Assembly: GCA_041687495.1 (NCBI GenBank)
Contig: JAWLBR010000071.1
Span: forward strand, 1-16,828
Length of the DNA stretch: 16,828 bases
DNA from: JAWLBR01 sp041687495
GTDB lineage: Bacteria > Bacillota > Limnochordia > DTU087 > JAAYGB01
Reading direction: 5' to 3'
Shown: piece after piece, positions 1 to 7,205 of the stretch
How the letters are laid out: the number at the start of each line of letters is the position of its first letter
How positions within the stretch are numbered: the first letter of the stretch is position 1
The notes under the pieces: model-generated
What the model was told of the DNA's origin: nothing
What the model saw: only the letters and a program-made list of their open reading frames with translations
The model's database searches: none
Translations under genes and position numbers: made by a program

Positions 1-1629
1 GCTACAATGTGCAGAATTACTGAGGTTAACCCTATGCATCCACATTACGTGTGCCCGCAGTGCCAGTTCTCTGAGTTCTTTGATTATGGTTCCTATTCTG
101 TGGGGCCAGACCTGCCAGACAAAGAGTGTCCTGAGTGTGGACAGCCTTTGCGCAAAGAAGGTTTCGATATTCCTTTTGAGGTGTTCTTGGGCTTTCATGG
201 AGACAAGGTACCCGATATTGACCTGAACTTCTCTGGGGAGTATCAGTCTCATGTGCATAAGTACTGTGAAGAACTCTTTGGCCCTGAGTACGTATTTCGC
301 GCTGGGACCATCGGTACTCTGGCAGACAAGACAGCCTATGGGTTTGTCCGAAAGTACTACGAGGCCAAGGGCCAAATAGTGAAGGGGGCCGAAATTGAAC
401 GGCTCGTGCAGGGTTGCACCGGTGTGCGCCGCACCACCGGGCAGCATCCAGGGGGGATGATGGTTGTACCTCGGGGTCATGAGATTTTTGAGTTCACTCC
501 GATTCAATACCCGGCCAATGACAGAACCAGTGGCATCGTCACCACGCATTTTGATTACCATGCTATTCACGACCAACTGGTCAAGCTGGATATCCTGGGG
601 CACGATGATCCTACAGCCCTGCGGATGCTTCAGGATCTGACAGGAGTTGACGTCCGCGGTATTCCCCTTGACGATCCCGATACTCTGGCCATTTTTTCGA
701 AGACCGACACGCTGGGGGTTACGGCAGAGGACATTGGAACTTCGGTGGGCAGCCTGGGGATCCCGGAATTTGGCACCGGATTTGTCCGTCGGATGTTGGA
801 GGACATTCGCCCGACCAGCTTTGGTGAGTTGGTGCGGATCAGTGGCTTCTCCCATGGAACGAATGTATGGACAAGTAACGCCCAAGATCTGATTAAGGCT
901 GGAACTGCAACCGCGAAAGAGGCGATTGCAACCCGGGATGACATCATGAACTACTTGATTCAGCTGGGAATGGAGCCCGGAGTAGCATTTCAGATCATGG
1001 AGAAGGTGCGTAAAGGTAAGGGCTTGTCTGCTGAGGACGAAGAGGCGATGAAGCAAGTGGGGACGCCTAAGTGGTACATTGAATCTTGTCGGAAGATCAG
1101 CTACCTGTTCCCTAAGGCCCACGCCGTTGCTTATGTGACCATGGCGTTTCGCATCGCGTACTTCAAGGTTCATTACCCCCTGGCCTATTACGCCACATAT
1201 TTCTCTGTCCGGGCTGATTTTGACGCCAGCTTGGCTGTGCTGCCCATTGAGCAGCTGCAGGGCATTATCGAGAAGATCCAGGACAAGGGAAACGATGCTA
1301 CAGCGAAGGAGAAGAACACTGTGACCGCGTGTGAACTATTGATTGAGGCCAAGCGCCGTGGTGTTCAGTTTCTCCCCGTGGATTTGTATGAATCTCATCC
1401 CAGCCGATTCTTGATCAAAGGCAGAGGCTTGTTGCTACCCTTGGGCGGGCTTCCGGGAGTGGGAGCTAACGCGGCAGTAGCTGTGGCGGCAGCTCGAGAC
1501 GAAGGACCGTTTACTTCAATCGAGGAGCTGCGCTCTAGGGCTGGTGTTACCAAGACAGTGATTGAAGCCCTGAGGGAACATGGCGCTCTGGCAGAGCTTC
1601 CCGAGACTGGGCAGATGTCTTTGTTCTAG
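1..1629 (+). CDS. polC: DNA polymerase III alpha subunit, PolC type (3' part only)
   Basis: This is the C-terminal ~540 residues of the replicative polymerase of low-GC Gram-positive bacteria; the full protein is usually about 1,400 residues, so the N-terminal, OB and proofreading exonuclease parts lie outside the window. The frame is open to base 1, so the ATG at 7 is internal. Visible in order are a zinc-binding segment with two CPxC pairs (near 52-63 and 130-146), the palm motif PDIDLNFSGEYQ with two catalytic aspartates (near 208-243), TTGQHPGGMMVVP, and KLDILGHDDPT with the third catalytic aspartate (near 582-612). Further on is a fingers region with ISGFSHGTNVW, a helix-hairpin-helix-like segment (PGVGANAA), and a terminal QMSLF. 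A C-terminal QxSLF pentapeptide is the known beta-clamp binding motif of PolC. No frameshift is visible. The next gene, rimP, follows after 268 bp, as in other Bacillota. Confidence 0.97.
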   Translation, partial: ATMCRITEVNPMHPHYVCPQCQFSEFFDYGSYSVGPDLPDKECPECGQPLRKEGFDIPFEVFLGFHGDKVPDIDLNFSGEYQSHVHKYCEELFGPEYVFRAGTIGTLADKTAYGFVRKYYEAKGQIVKGAEIERLVQGCTGVRRTTGQHPGGMMVVPRGHEIFEFTPIQYPANDRTSGIVTTHFDYHAIHDQLVKLDILGHDDPTALRMLQDLTGVDVRGIPLDDPDTLAIFSKTDTLGVTAEDIGTSVGSLGIPEFGTGFVRRMLEDIRPTSFGELVRISGFSHGTNVWTSNAQDLIKAGTATAKEAIATRDDIMNYLIQLGMEPGVAFQIMEKVRKGKGLSAEDEEAMKQVGTPKWYIESCRKISYLFPKAHAVAYVTMAFRIAYFKVHYPLAYYATYFSVRADFDASLAVLPIEQLQGIIEKIQDKGNDATAKEKNTVTACELLIEAKRRGVQFLPVDLYESHPSRFLIKGRGLLLPLGGLPGVGANAAVAVAAARDEGPFTSIEELRSRAGVTKTVIEALREHGALAELPETGQMSLF

Positions 1630-1651
1630 GCGCTGGGGAATGCTGGGCTTC

Positions 1652-1680
1652 TTGCCAAGGGTAGCCCAAAGTGGTATACT
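1652..1680 (+). promoter_or_regulatory. Sigma-A type promoter of the rimP-nusA-infB operon
   Basis: TTGCCA (1652-1657) and TATACT (1675-1680) are separated by exactly 17 bp, and a TG at 1672-1673 one base before the -10 makes it an extended -10 promoter. Transcription would start near 1687, just before a strong hairpin. It lies right after the polC stop, so the translation operon need not depend on polC transcription. This is a motif match only. Confidence 0.7.
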
Positions 1681-1703
1681 AGAACAAGGAAATTGTAGGT
1701 TTT

Positions 1704-1742
1704 GACGAAAGAGTGGGAGCCCCCCACTCTTTCGTCTTGTCA
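1704..1742 (+). terminator. Perfect 14-bp hairpin in the rimP leader (terminator or attenuator)
   Basis: Bases 1704-1717 (GACGAAAGAGTGGG) pair perfectly with 1723-1736 around a 5-base loop. The trailing tract is weak (TTGTCA, with TTTT only at 1747-1750). It may terminate polC transcripts. Because it starts about 17 bases after the predicted rimP start site, it may also be a conditional terminator in the operon leader. A strong stem with a poor U-tract is the kind of site where NusA assistance matters, and NusA is encoded two genes downstream. Confidence 0.6.
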
Positions 1743-1792
1743 GATGATTTTCTCTAGGTGCTCTACGGGGCTGGTGGCGTCTGACCGCTTCG

Positions 1793-1819
1793 TTGCCGGC
1801 AGGTGGCGGCTGGCATAAT
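1793..1819 (+). promoter_or_regulatory. Possible second promoter before rimP
   Basis: TTGCCG (1793-1798) and CATAAT (1814-1819) have a short 15-bp spacer, but a TG at 1811-1812 gives an extended -10. It lies downstream of the leader hairpin, so it would give hairpin-free rimP mRNA. A small GGTCA/TGACC hairpin (1822-1835) follows. The spacer length makes this weaker than the promoter at 1652. Confidence 0.35.
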
Positions 1820-1897
1820 GGGGTCACAGATGACCAACACTAGCAGAAGAGACTGGCATTTTGCACTTATGCAGGAAATAGGAGGAGACTTGGCTAG

Positions 1898-2362
1898 ATG
1901 GGAAAACGTGAAGTGCAACAGCAGGTTACTCAGATTGCCGACAAGGTGCTGACACAGTTTCCAACGTTAGAGTTGGTTGACGTAGAGTACGTGAAAGAGG
2001 GTCCAGACTGGGTTCTTCGGGTCTTTATCGACAAACCTGGTGGTGTAGAGATAGACGATTGTGAACTTGTCAGCCGAGAGCTTAGTGAGCGTTTGGATGA
2101 TACGGATCCAATCCCTGGAGCGTACCTATTAGAAGTATCTTCACCGGGTTTGGAGCGACCGCTTAAGTCAGAAGCTGATTTCCAAAGATTTGCAGGTGAG
2201 CTGGTGAAAGTGACCACCTTTGTACCGGTAGCTGGGCAGAAGGAGTGGCAGGGCACTTTGCTCGGATTGACAGACGGAAAAGTGCAGTTGGAGACCAGCT
2301 CAGGAACGGTAGAGGTTCCCCAGGAGCAGTTGGCTTCTGCGCGTTTGGCTGTACAGTTTTAG
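1898..2362 (+). CDS. rimP: Ribosome maturation factor RimP
   Basis: A 154-residue protein, the normal size for RimP, which assists early assembly of the 30S subunit in the cytoplasm. The N-terminal half matches the RimP alpha/beta domain: LELVDVEYVKEG (about 24-35), then VLRVFIDKPGGVEIDDCE (about 39-56) and the family hallmark YLLEVSSPGLERPL (about 77-90). The C-terminal half is a small SH3-like barrel (GTLLGLTDGKVQLE). The ATG at 1898 has GGAGGAG at 1881-1887, a 10-base spacing. It is the first gene of the operon after the leader promoter, and nusA follows after 35 bp. The rimP-nusA pairing is conserved across bacteria and is strong support. Confidence 0.96.
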   Translation: MGKREVQQQVTQIADKVLTQFPTLELVDVEYVKEGPDWVLRVFIDKPGGVEIDDCELVSRELSERLDDTDPIPGAYLLEVSSPGLERPLKSEADFQRFAGELVKVTTFVPVAGQKEWQGTLLGLTDGKVQLETSSGTVEVPQEQLASARLAVQF

Positions 2363-2397
2363 TAAAGCGAAGCAGTACGGGAGGGGCAGCGGTAAAG

Positions 2398-3870
2398 ATG
2401 AACTTAGAGTTGGTGGGTGCTCTCGAGGAGCTGGAGAAGGAGAGAGGAATATCTAAGGAGATTCTTCTTGAGGCTATTGAGGCTGCCATTGTGTCAGCTT
2501 ACAAAAGAAATTACGGGGCTAATGCGCAAAATGTAAATGTCAGTATTGACGATCAGTCTGGTTTGATCAAGGTCTACGCCCATAAGCGTGTGGTTGAAGA
2601 GGTAGAGGATGAGGCCGAAGAGATCAGCCTGGAGGCTGCCAAGCGCGTCGATCCTAGCTTAAGCTTGGACGATACCCTGGAGGTCGAAGTGACTCCCCGC
2701 AACTTTGGCCGGATTGCAGCGCAGACGGCCAAGCAGGTGGTTATCCAGCGAATCCGGGAGGCAGAACGAGCCTTAGTATACCAGGAGTACTCTGACAGAG
2801 TTGGTGATATCGTCACCGGAATTGTCTCTCGTCGGGAACACCGCAACGTCATGGTGGAGTTGGGTAAGATCGAAGCAATACTGGCTCCTGGAGACCAGAT
2901 GCCCGCCGATGACTACTCCCAAGGCAGCCGGCTCAAATTGTATATCGCCGATGTGAAAGAGCACACCAAAGGGCCACAGGTTGTTATCTCCCGCACACAT
3001 CCCATGCTCCTTCTCAGGTTATTTGAACTGGAGGTTCCTGAGATCTACTCGGGTGTTGTCGAAGTTAAGGCAGTAGCCAGAGAAGCGGGGATTCGGTCCA
3101 AGATTGCAGTGGCGTCTCGCTCCAGCGATGTGGACCCGGTGGGAGCTTGTGTTGGACCCCGGGGTGTGCGCGTTCAAGCGGTGGTCTCGGAGTTGAGAGG
3201 CGAGAAGGTAGATATTGTCGCACACAGCGAAAGCCCAAAGGAATTTGTCGCCAATGCCCTTAGCCCAGCTCGAGTTAGTAACGTGCTGATTAATGAGACC
3301 GAAAAGAGTGCCCGGGTAGTGGTACCGGACAATCAGCTGTCCTTGGCCATTGGTAAGGAAGGACAGAACGCCCGCTTAGCTGCTAGACTTACCGGCTGGA
3401 AGATCGATATTAAGAGTGAAGAGCAGATGGCTCAGATTATCGCGCAGGAGGCCTTCCAGCGAGCTGTCCCGAAAGATGACGAACCGGAAGTCGCCCAAAG
3501 CGATGAGCAGCAGGAACTTAATAACGTGGATGTCGACACTGACGTGTCTGTCGAGGAACCCGAGCAGCCGGTGCAATCGGGTGACGAGGCCGGCGCTGAT
3601 GCGGAAGAAGAAAACGGAATTCCCGAGGAAGATAACGGGTCTGAGTCTGAGTTGGAAGAGCTTGACGAAACGGACTACAGCAACTTGGGGCGCATTGAGG
3701 CCTTCAAGGCTCGGCTGAACAGGGCACAGAAGTCGCAGGGTTCTGGGAACAAAGAGCGGCAGACGAAAGGCAAGAAGCCGACGCCGGAAGACAAGAAGGG
3801 CGATGCCGCCAAGGTATTGCATGATCTGTCATCACTGAAGACGTTTTTTGGTGGGGACAAGGAGGAGTAG
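2398..3870 (+). CDS. nusA: Transcription termination/antitermination factor NusA, with long charged tail
   Basis: NusA binds RNA polymerase and nascent RNA, promoting pausing, hairpin folding and termination. The start is ATG 2398 (MNLELVGALEELE), a typical NusA N-terminus, with GAGGGG at 2381-2386; the frame runs further upstream but that stretch overlaps rimP. Length is 490 residues. Domains are an N-terminal RNAP-binding domain (1-~125), S1 (~135-200), KH1 with GPRG (253-256) and KH2 with GKEG (319-322). The usual Bacillota protein ends soon after KH2 (~370 residues). Here about 130 more residues follow: a very acidic stretch (~358-427), a short YSNLGRIEAFKARLNRAQ segment, a basic stretch, and a final LHDLSSLKTFFGGDKEE. 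The E. coli acidic repeats are not recognisable in it. rnpM follows after 6 bp. Confidence 0.96.
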   Translation: MNLELVGALEELEKERGISKEILLEAIEAAIVSAYKRNYGANAQNVNVSIDDQSGLIKVYAHKRVVEEVEDEAEEISLEAAKRVDPSLSLDDTLEVEVTPRNFGRIAAQTAKQVVIQRIREAERALVYQEYSDRVGDIVTGIVSRREHRNVMVELGKIEAILAPGDQMPADDYSQGSRLKLYIADVKEHTKGPQVVISRTHPMLLLRLFELEVPEIYSGVVEVKAVAREAGIRSKIAVASRSSDVDPVGACVGPRGVRVQAVVSELRGEKVDIVAHSESPKEFVANALSPARVSNVLINETEKSARVVVPDNQLSLAIGKEGQNARLAARLTGWKIDIKSEEQMAQIIAQEAFQRAVPKDDEPEVAQSDEQQELNNVDVDTDVSVEEPEQPVQSGDEAGADAEEENGIPEEDNGSESELEELDETDYSNLGRIEAFKARLNRAQKSQGSGNKERQTKGKKPTPEDKKGDAAKVLHDLSSLKTFFGGDKEE

Positions 3871-3876
3871 GCAGGC

Positions 3877-4146
3877 GTGAAAACCCGGAAACTGCCACAG
3901 CGTACTTGTATCGGATGTCGAACTGTTCAGGACAAGAGGAACATGGTTCGAATCGTTAAGACGTCAGAAGGCGAGATTCAGCTAGATGAAACGGGTAAGA
4001 TGAATGGCCGGGGAGCTTACCTGTGCCGCAAGGAAGAGTGTCTCGAAGCGGCTCTGGTTCGGAAGAACCTAGCCAGAGCTCTGCGCTGTCAAGTAAGCGA
4101 AGAAGAAACTAGCCGTTTGCAGGCAAAGTTTAGGGAACTGCTATGA
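3877..4146 (+). CDS. rnpM: RNA-binding protein YlxR (RnpM, DUF448)
   Basis: An 89-residue cytoplasmic protein of the YlxR family, which lies between nusA and the L7Ae-like gene in nearly all Bacillota. Family hallmarks are RTCIGCR near the N-terminus, a short beta segment (NMVRIVKTSEGEIQLDE), GRGAYLCR, and a basic helix (ALVRKNLARALR). B. subtilis YlxR has been renamed RnpM because it binds the RNase P RNA and modulates its activity; that role is inferred by family here. The start is GTG 3877, chosen because GGAGGAG (3861-3867, inside the end of nusA) sits 9 bases upstream and no in-frame ATG precedes RTCIGC. The stop overlaps the next start as ATGA, so translation is probably coupled to ylxQ. 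Confidence 0.94.
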   Translation: MKTRKLPQRTCIGCRTVQDKRNMVRIVKTSEGEIQLDETGKMNGRGAYLCRKEECLEAALVRKNLARALRCQVSEEETSRLQAKFRELL

Positions 4147-4436
4147 AGACAGGTGCTGTTTTAGGATTCGCACGGGCAGCGGGTAAACTGCGAATGGGCA
4201 GGATTGCCGTTGAACGGGCGATTAAGTCTGGTAGAGCTCAGCTGCTGCTGTTGGCCGAAGATGCTGCTCCAGCTACCAAACGGGAGTTCCTTTCCCTTGC
4301 CGAAGCCTTTGAGGTTCCGGTGATGAGTGAAGTTACGATGGATGGGCTGGGTCAGGCTTTGGGAGCATCACCTTTGGCAGTTGTGTGTGTCACTGATAGT
4401 CACTTTGCAAAAGAGCTGCAGGCAAGCCGGGGTTGA
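4143..4436 (+). CDS. ylxQ: L7Ae-family RNA-binding protein YlxQ
   Basis: A 97-residue protein with the L7Ae/L30e/S12e/Gadd45 fold. Visible features are a GFARAAGKLRMGRIAVERAIKSGRAQLLLLAEDAAPAT block (broken here by description: the glycine/lysine-rich N-terminal helix, then the LLLLAEDA strand) and an ending strand LAVVCVTDSHFAKEL. In this family the N-terminal helix and nearby loop recognise kink-turn RNA. The cellular target of Bacillota YlxQ is not settled. It starts with an ATGA overlap with rnpM. A gap of about 128 bases separates its stop from the most likely infB start, larger than most spacings in this operon, and no clear terminator is seen in it. Confidence 0.9.
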   Translation: MKTGAVLGFARAAGKLRMGRIAVERAIKSGRAQLLLLAEDAAPATKREFLSLAEAFEVPVMSEVTMDGLGQALGASPLAVVCVTDSHFAKELQASRG

Positions 4437-4564
4437 CGGCTGCTGCTAGAGGTGACTCCTGCAGCTATGACTGGAATGGTCTGGAGGGTTTAGCTAAATC
4501 AAGGTGTCGTGAAGCGAGGGTTGTCAGGCCATGGGTTAGGGGAGAAAAGCTAGGAGTGATGTCT

Positions 4565-6676
4565 TTGTCGAAAGTCAGAGTGTATGAATTGGCCCGGGAT
4601 ATTGGGGTGCAGAGCAAAGATTTGGTCGAGTTTTTGGAAGAACTTGGTGCTGACGTCAAGAATCATATGAGCACCCTTGAAGATGATATTGCTGCTATGG
4701 TTAAAGAGCATTTTGTGGGCGAAGCGATGCCCGAAGAAGAGGTAGAAGCGAAATTTGCCGACAAGCTGCCTTCGCGGGAACGAATTAAGGCAGGCCCCAA
4801 GGCTGACGACGATGATCGACGGGCAGAGGGGGGACGCCACAAGAAGTCACCGAAGCAGCGTCGGTCAAACAACAACAGAAAACGTAATCACAACCAAAAA
4901 GGCAGTGGGCAATCTAATCGAATAGCCAACCGAGAAGTGGAGATTCCGACGTCGGTGACGGTGAAAGACCTTTCTTCACTGTTTGGCATTCCCGCAGCGC
5001 AACTGATTAAGAAGTTGATGCAGTTTGGGATCATGGCCGCAGTAACTCAGAATGTGGATCGCGACGCGGCTGTAATGCTGGCTGAAGAGTTTGGCATTTC
5101 GGTGAAAGAGCCCAAGGAAGCTCCGATTGACCCCATGGAAGACATTGAGGATGCAGAAGATGCTTTGGTAGAGCGTCCTCCGGTTGTGACAATCATGGGA
5201 CACGTTGACCATGGCAAGACTACACTGCTGGATGCGATTCGCGAGAGCAAGGTAGTTGACCAAGAGGCTGGAGGCATTACCCAGCACATCGGCGCCTATC
5301 AGGTTGAGATTAACGGTCGGAAGATTACCTTCCTAGACACGCCAGGCCACGAAGCTTTTACTGCCATGCGTTCGCGCGGAGCGCAGGTAACAGATATTGC
5401 TATTTTGGTGGTAGCAGCCGATGACGGTGTGATGCCTCAGACCGTTGAGGCAATTAACCACGCTAAGGCTGCCGATGTTCCGATCATTGTTGCAGTAAAT
5501 AAATGCGATCGTCCCAACGCCAATCCGGATCGGGTCAAGCAGGAGCTAACTGAGCATGGCCTAGTCCCGGAGGAGTGGGGGGGAGACACGGTGTGTGTCA
5601 ATATCTCCGCACTCAGGCACGAAAACCTCGACGAGTTGTTGGAGATGATCCTGCTGGTGGCTGACATGCGGGAGATAACAGCTAACCCCGATCGAGCCGC
5701 CCGCGGCAACGTGATAGAGGCCGAGCTCGACAAGGGTCGCGGCCCAGTTGCTACCGTCTTGATCCGGAAAGGTACTATCCGAGTTGGAGACGCTATCGTA
5801 GCTGGCAAGGTGTACGGCAAGGTTCGGGCGATGGTGGATTACAAAGGTCAGCGGATTGAAGAGGCCGGTCCTGCGACACCGGTGGAAATCCTTGGCTTTA
5901 ACGATGTACCCCAAGCCGGCGACGTGATGGTAGTTGTATCTGATGACAAGACGGCGCGCCAGGTGGGTGAAGAGCGGGCCCAGGAGGAGCGAGAGGCTGA
6001 ACTCCATAAGACTTCTCGGGTTACGCTGGACGAACTGTTCAGCCAGATCAACCAAGGTCAAGTGAAGGACCTGAATTTGGTTGTCAAAGCTGATGTGCAG
6101 GGCTCAGTTGAGGCGATATCGCAATCGCTGCTGCGTCTCTCAAATGAAGAGGTGCGCATTAATGTAATTCACGGCGGAGTGGGTGCTATCTCTGAGACTG
6201 ACGTGAATCTTGCGGCAGCATCGAACGCGATTATCGTCGGGTTCAATGTCCGACCAGATGCAACTGCTCGCAAGGCGGCGGAGCGGGAAGAAGTCGATCT
6301 CCGGTTGTATCGGGTAATTTACGAAGCCATCGACCATGTTAAGGCGGCCTTAGAGGGGATGCTCGAACCAGAATATAAAGAAGTTGTTCTGGGTCAAGCT
6401 GAGGTTAGGGCTACCTTCCGAGTCCCGGGTGTGGGCACCATCGGTGGCTGTTATGTGATTGAAGGTAAAATCTCCAGAAACGCTGAGGTTAGGGTTCTGC
6501 GGGATAATGTGGTGATTCACGAAGGTAAGATCTCCTCACTGAAACGGTTCAAAGACGACGTCCGTGAGGTGGCTACCAATTACGAGTGTGGAATTGGCGT
6601 CGAGCGGTTTAACGATATCAAAGAGGGCGACGTTATCGAAGCGTTTGTGATGGAGCCGGTGGCTCGGAAGCGGTAA
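4565..6676 (+). CDS. infB: Translation initiation factor IF-2
   Basis: The GTPase that brings initiator fMet-tRNA to the 30S subunit and promotes subunit joining. The protein is about 703 residues. Domains are an N-terminal IF2_N segment (SKVRVYELARDIGV), a charged low-complexity linker rich in Arg, Lys, Asn and Gly (~75-120), and a second IF2_N (VTVKDLSSLFGIPAAQLIKKLM). The GTPase has G1 GHVDHGKT (212-219), a G2 GGITQHIGAY, G3 DTPGHE (from 258) and G4 NKCD (312-315), and is followed by the IF-2 beta-barrel and C-terminal tRNA-binding domains. I favour TTG 4565: AGGAG (4552-4556) is 8 bases upstream and the product begins MSKVRVYELA, as in relatives. ATG 4559 is the alternative, with poor spacing. 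A frame extending to TTG 4433 adds 44 non-conserved residues and is unlikely. Confidence 0.96.
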   Translation: MSKVRVYELARDIGVQSKDLVEFLEELGADVKNHMSTLEDDIAAMVKEHFVGEAMPEEEVEAKFADKLPSRERIKAGPKADDDDRRAEGGRHKKSPKQRRSNNNRKRNHNQKGSGQSNRIANREVEIPTSVTVKDLSSLFGIPAAQLIKKLMQFGIMAAVTQNVDRDAAVMLAEEFGISVKEPKEAPIDPMEDIEDAEDALVERPPVVTIMGHVDHGKTTLLDAIRESKVVDQEAGGITQHIGAYQVEINGRKITFLDTPGHEAFTAMRSRGAQVTDIAILVVAADDGVMPQTVEAINHAKAADVPIIVAVNKCDRPNANPDRVKQELTEHGLVPEEWGGDTVCVNISALRHENLDELLEMILLVADMREITANPDRAARGNVIEAELDKGRGPVATVLIRKGTIRVGDAIVAGKVYGKVRAMVDYKGQRIEEAGPATPVEILGFNDVPQAGDVMVVVSDDKTARQVGEERAQEEREAELHKTSRVTLDELFSQINQGQVKDLNLVVKADVQGSVEAISQSLLRLSNEEVRINVIHGGVGAISETDVNLAAASNAIIVGFNVRPDATARKAAEREEVDLRLYRVIYEAIDHVKAALEGMLEPEYKEVVLGQAEVRATFRVPGVGTIGGCYVIEGKISRNAEVRVLRDNVVIHEGKISSLKRFKDDVREVATNYECGIGVERFNDIKEGDVIEAFVMEPVARKR

Positions 6677-6684
6677 CGGGGATG

Positions 6685-6776
6685 TAGCTTTAGGAAGCTG
6701 GTGCTCCCATAGGGCACTTATGGACCGGGCACTGGCCCGGTTCGCATCTATCTCGCTCAAGATAGGCTCGAGATAG
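6685..6776 (+). promoter_or_regulatory. Four tandem hairpins in the infB-rbfA gap
   Basis: The 124-bp gap can fold into four consecutive stems: AGCTT/AAGCT (6686-6699), GTGC..CCC/GGG..CAC (6701-6717), ACCGGGC/GCCCGGT (6724-6741, extendable by a G-U and a G-C pair), and CTATCTCG/CGAGATAG (6748-6776). The left arm of the last stem can pair instead with AGATAG at 6760-6765, giving two mutually exclusive forms. None is followed by a T-tract, so a simple terminator is unlikely. It could be an mRNA processing or stability element, or a leader controlling rbfA translation. Confidence 0.45.
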
Positions 6777-6800
6777 CCTGCCGCACAAGGGGGATGTCGT

Positions 6801-7205
6801 ATGGCAAGACAGCAACGGGTGGAACGGGTTCGAGAGGCAATCAAGGTTGAAATAAGCGACGTGATTCAGAAGCTGAAAGATCCTCGAGTGGGTTTCACCA
6901 CTGTGACAGATGTTGAAGTGTCCGGCGACCTAAGGTACGTGAAGGTCTTTGTGAGTGTCTATGGTAGCGAGCAGGCAAAGGCACAGACGATGGAGGCCCT
7001 TGAGCGGGCTCGAGGCCATGTTCGGACTGAGATCGGCAGAAGGGTGCGTCTGCACCACACTCCAGAGATTGCATTTGTCTTCGATTCCTCATTGGAGTAC
7101 GGGGCTAGGATCAATGAATTGCTTCGCACCATAGGCACCGAGGCTTCCGGAGAACCAGAAACACCAGCAGCGGAGGCGGAAGACAGCGATGATGCACAGC
7201 AATAG
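6801..7205 (+). CDS. rbfA: 30S ribosome-binding factor RbfA
   Basis: A 134-residue RbfA, a KH-fold protein that binds immature 30S subunits near the 16S 5' end and helps late maturation, especially in the cold. Family features are the N-terminal RVERVREAIKVEISDVI, then LKDPRVGFTTVTDVEVSGDLRYVKVFVSVYG (two conserved pieces around DPRVGF and DLRYVKVFVS), and the late HHTPEIAFVFDSSLEYGARINELL block. The last ~20 residues (EASGEPETPAAEAEDSDDAQQ in part) are acidic and probably disordered. ATG 6801 has AGGGGG about 8 bases upstream. The 3' end overlaps nrnA by 17 bp. A structured untranslated gap precedes it, so rbfA may be controlled apart from infB. Confidence 0.96.
   Translation: MARQQRVERVREAIKVEISDVIQKLKDPRVGFTTVTDVEVSGDLRYVKVFVSVYGSEQAKAQTMEALERARGHVRTEIGRRVRLHHTPEIAFVFDSSLEYGARINELLRTIGTEASGEPETPAAEAEDSDDAQQ

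Noticed and set aside
2245..2397. Upstream extension of nusA
   Set aside because: It overlaps rimP, lacks NusA-like sequence, and ATG 2398 has the typical NusA start.
5561..6061. A 166-codon minus-strand frame inside infB
   Set aside because: Antisense to the conserved IF-2 GTPase and barrel domains; no recognised motif.
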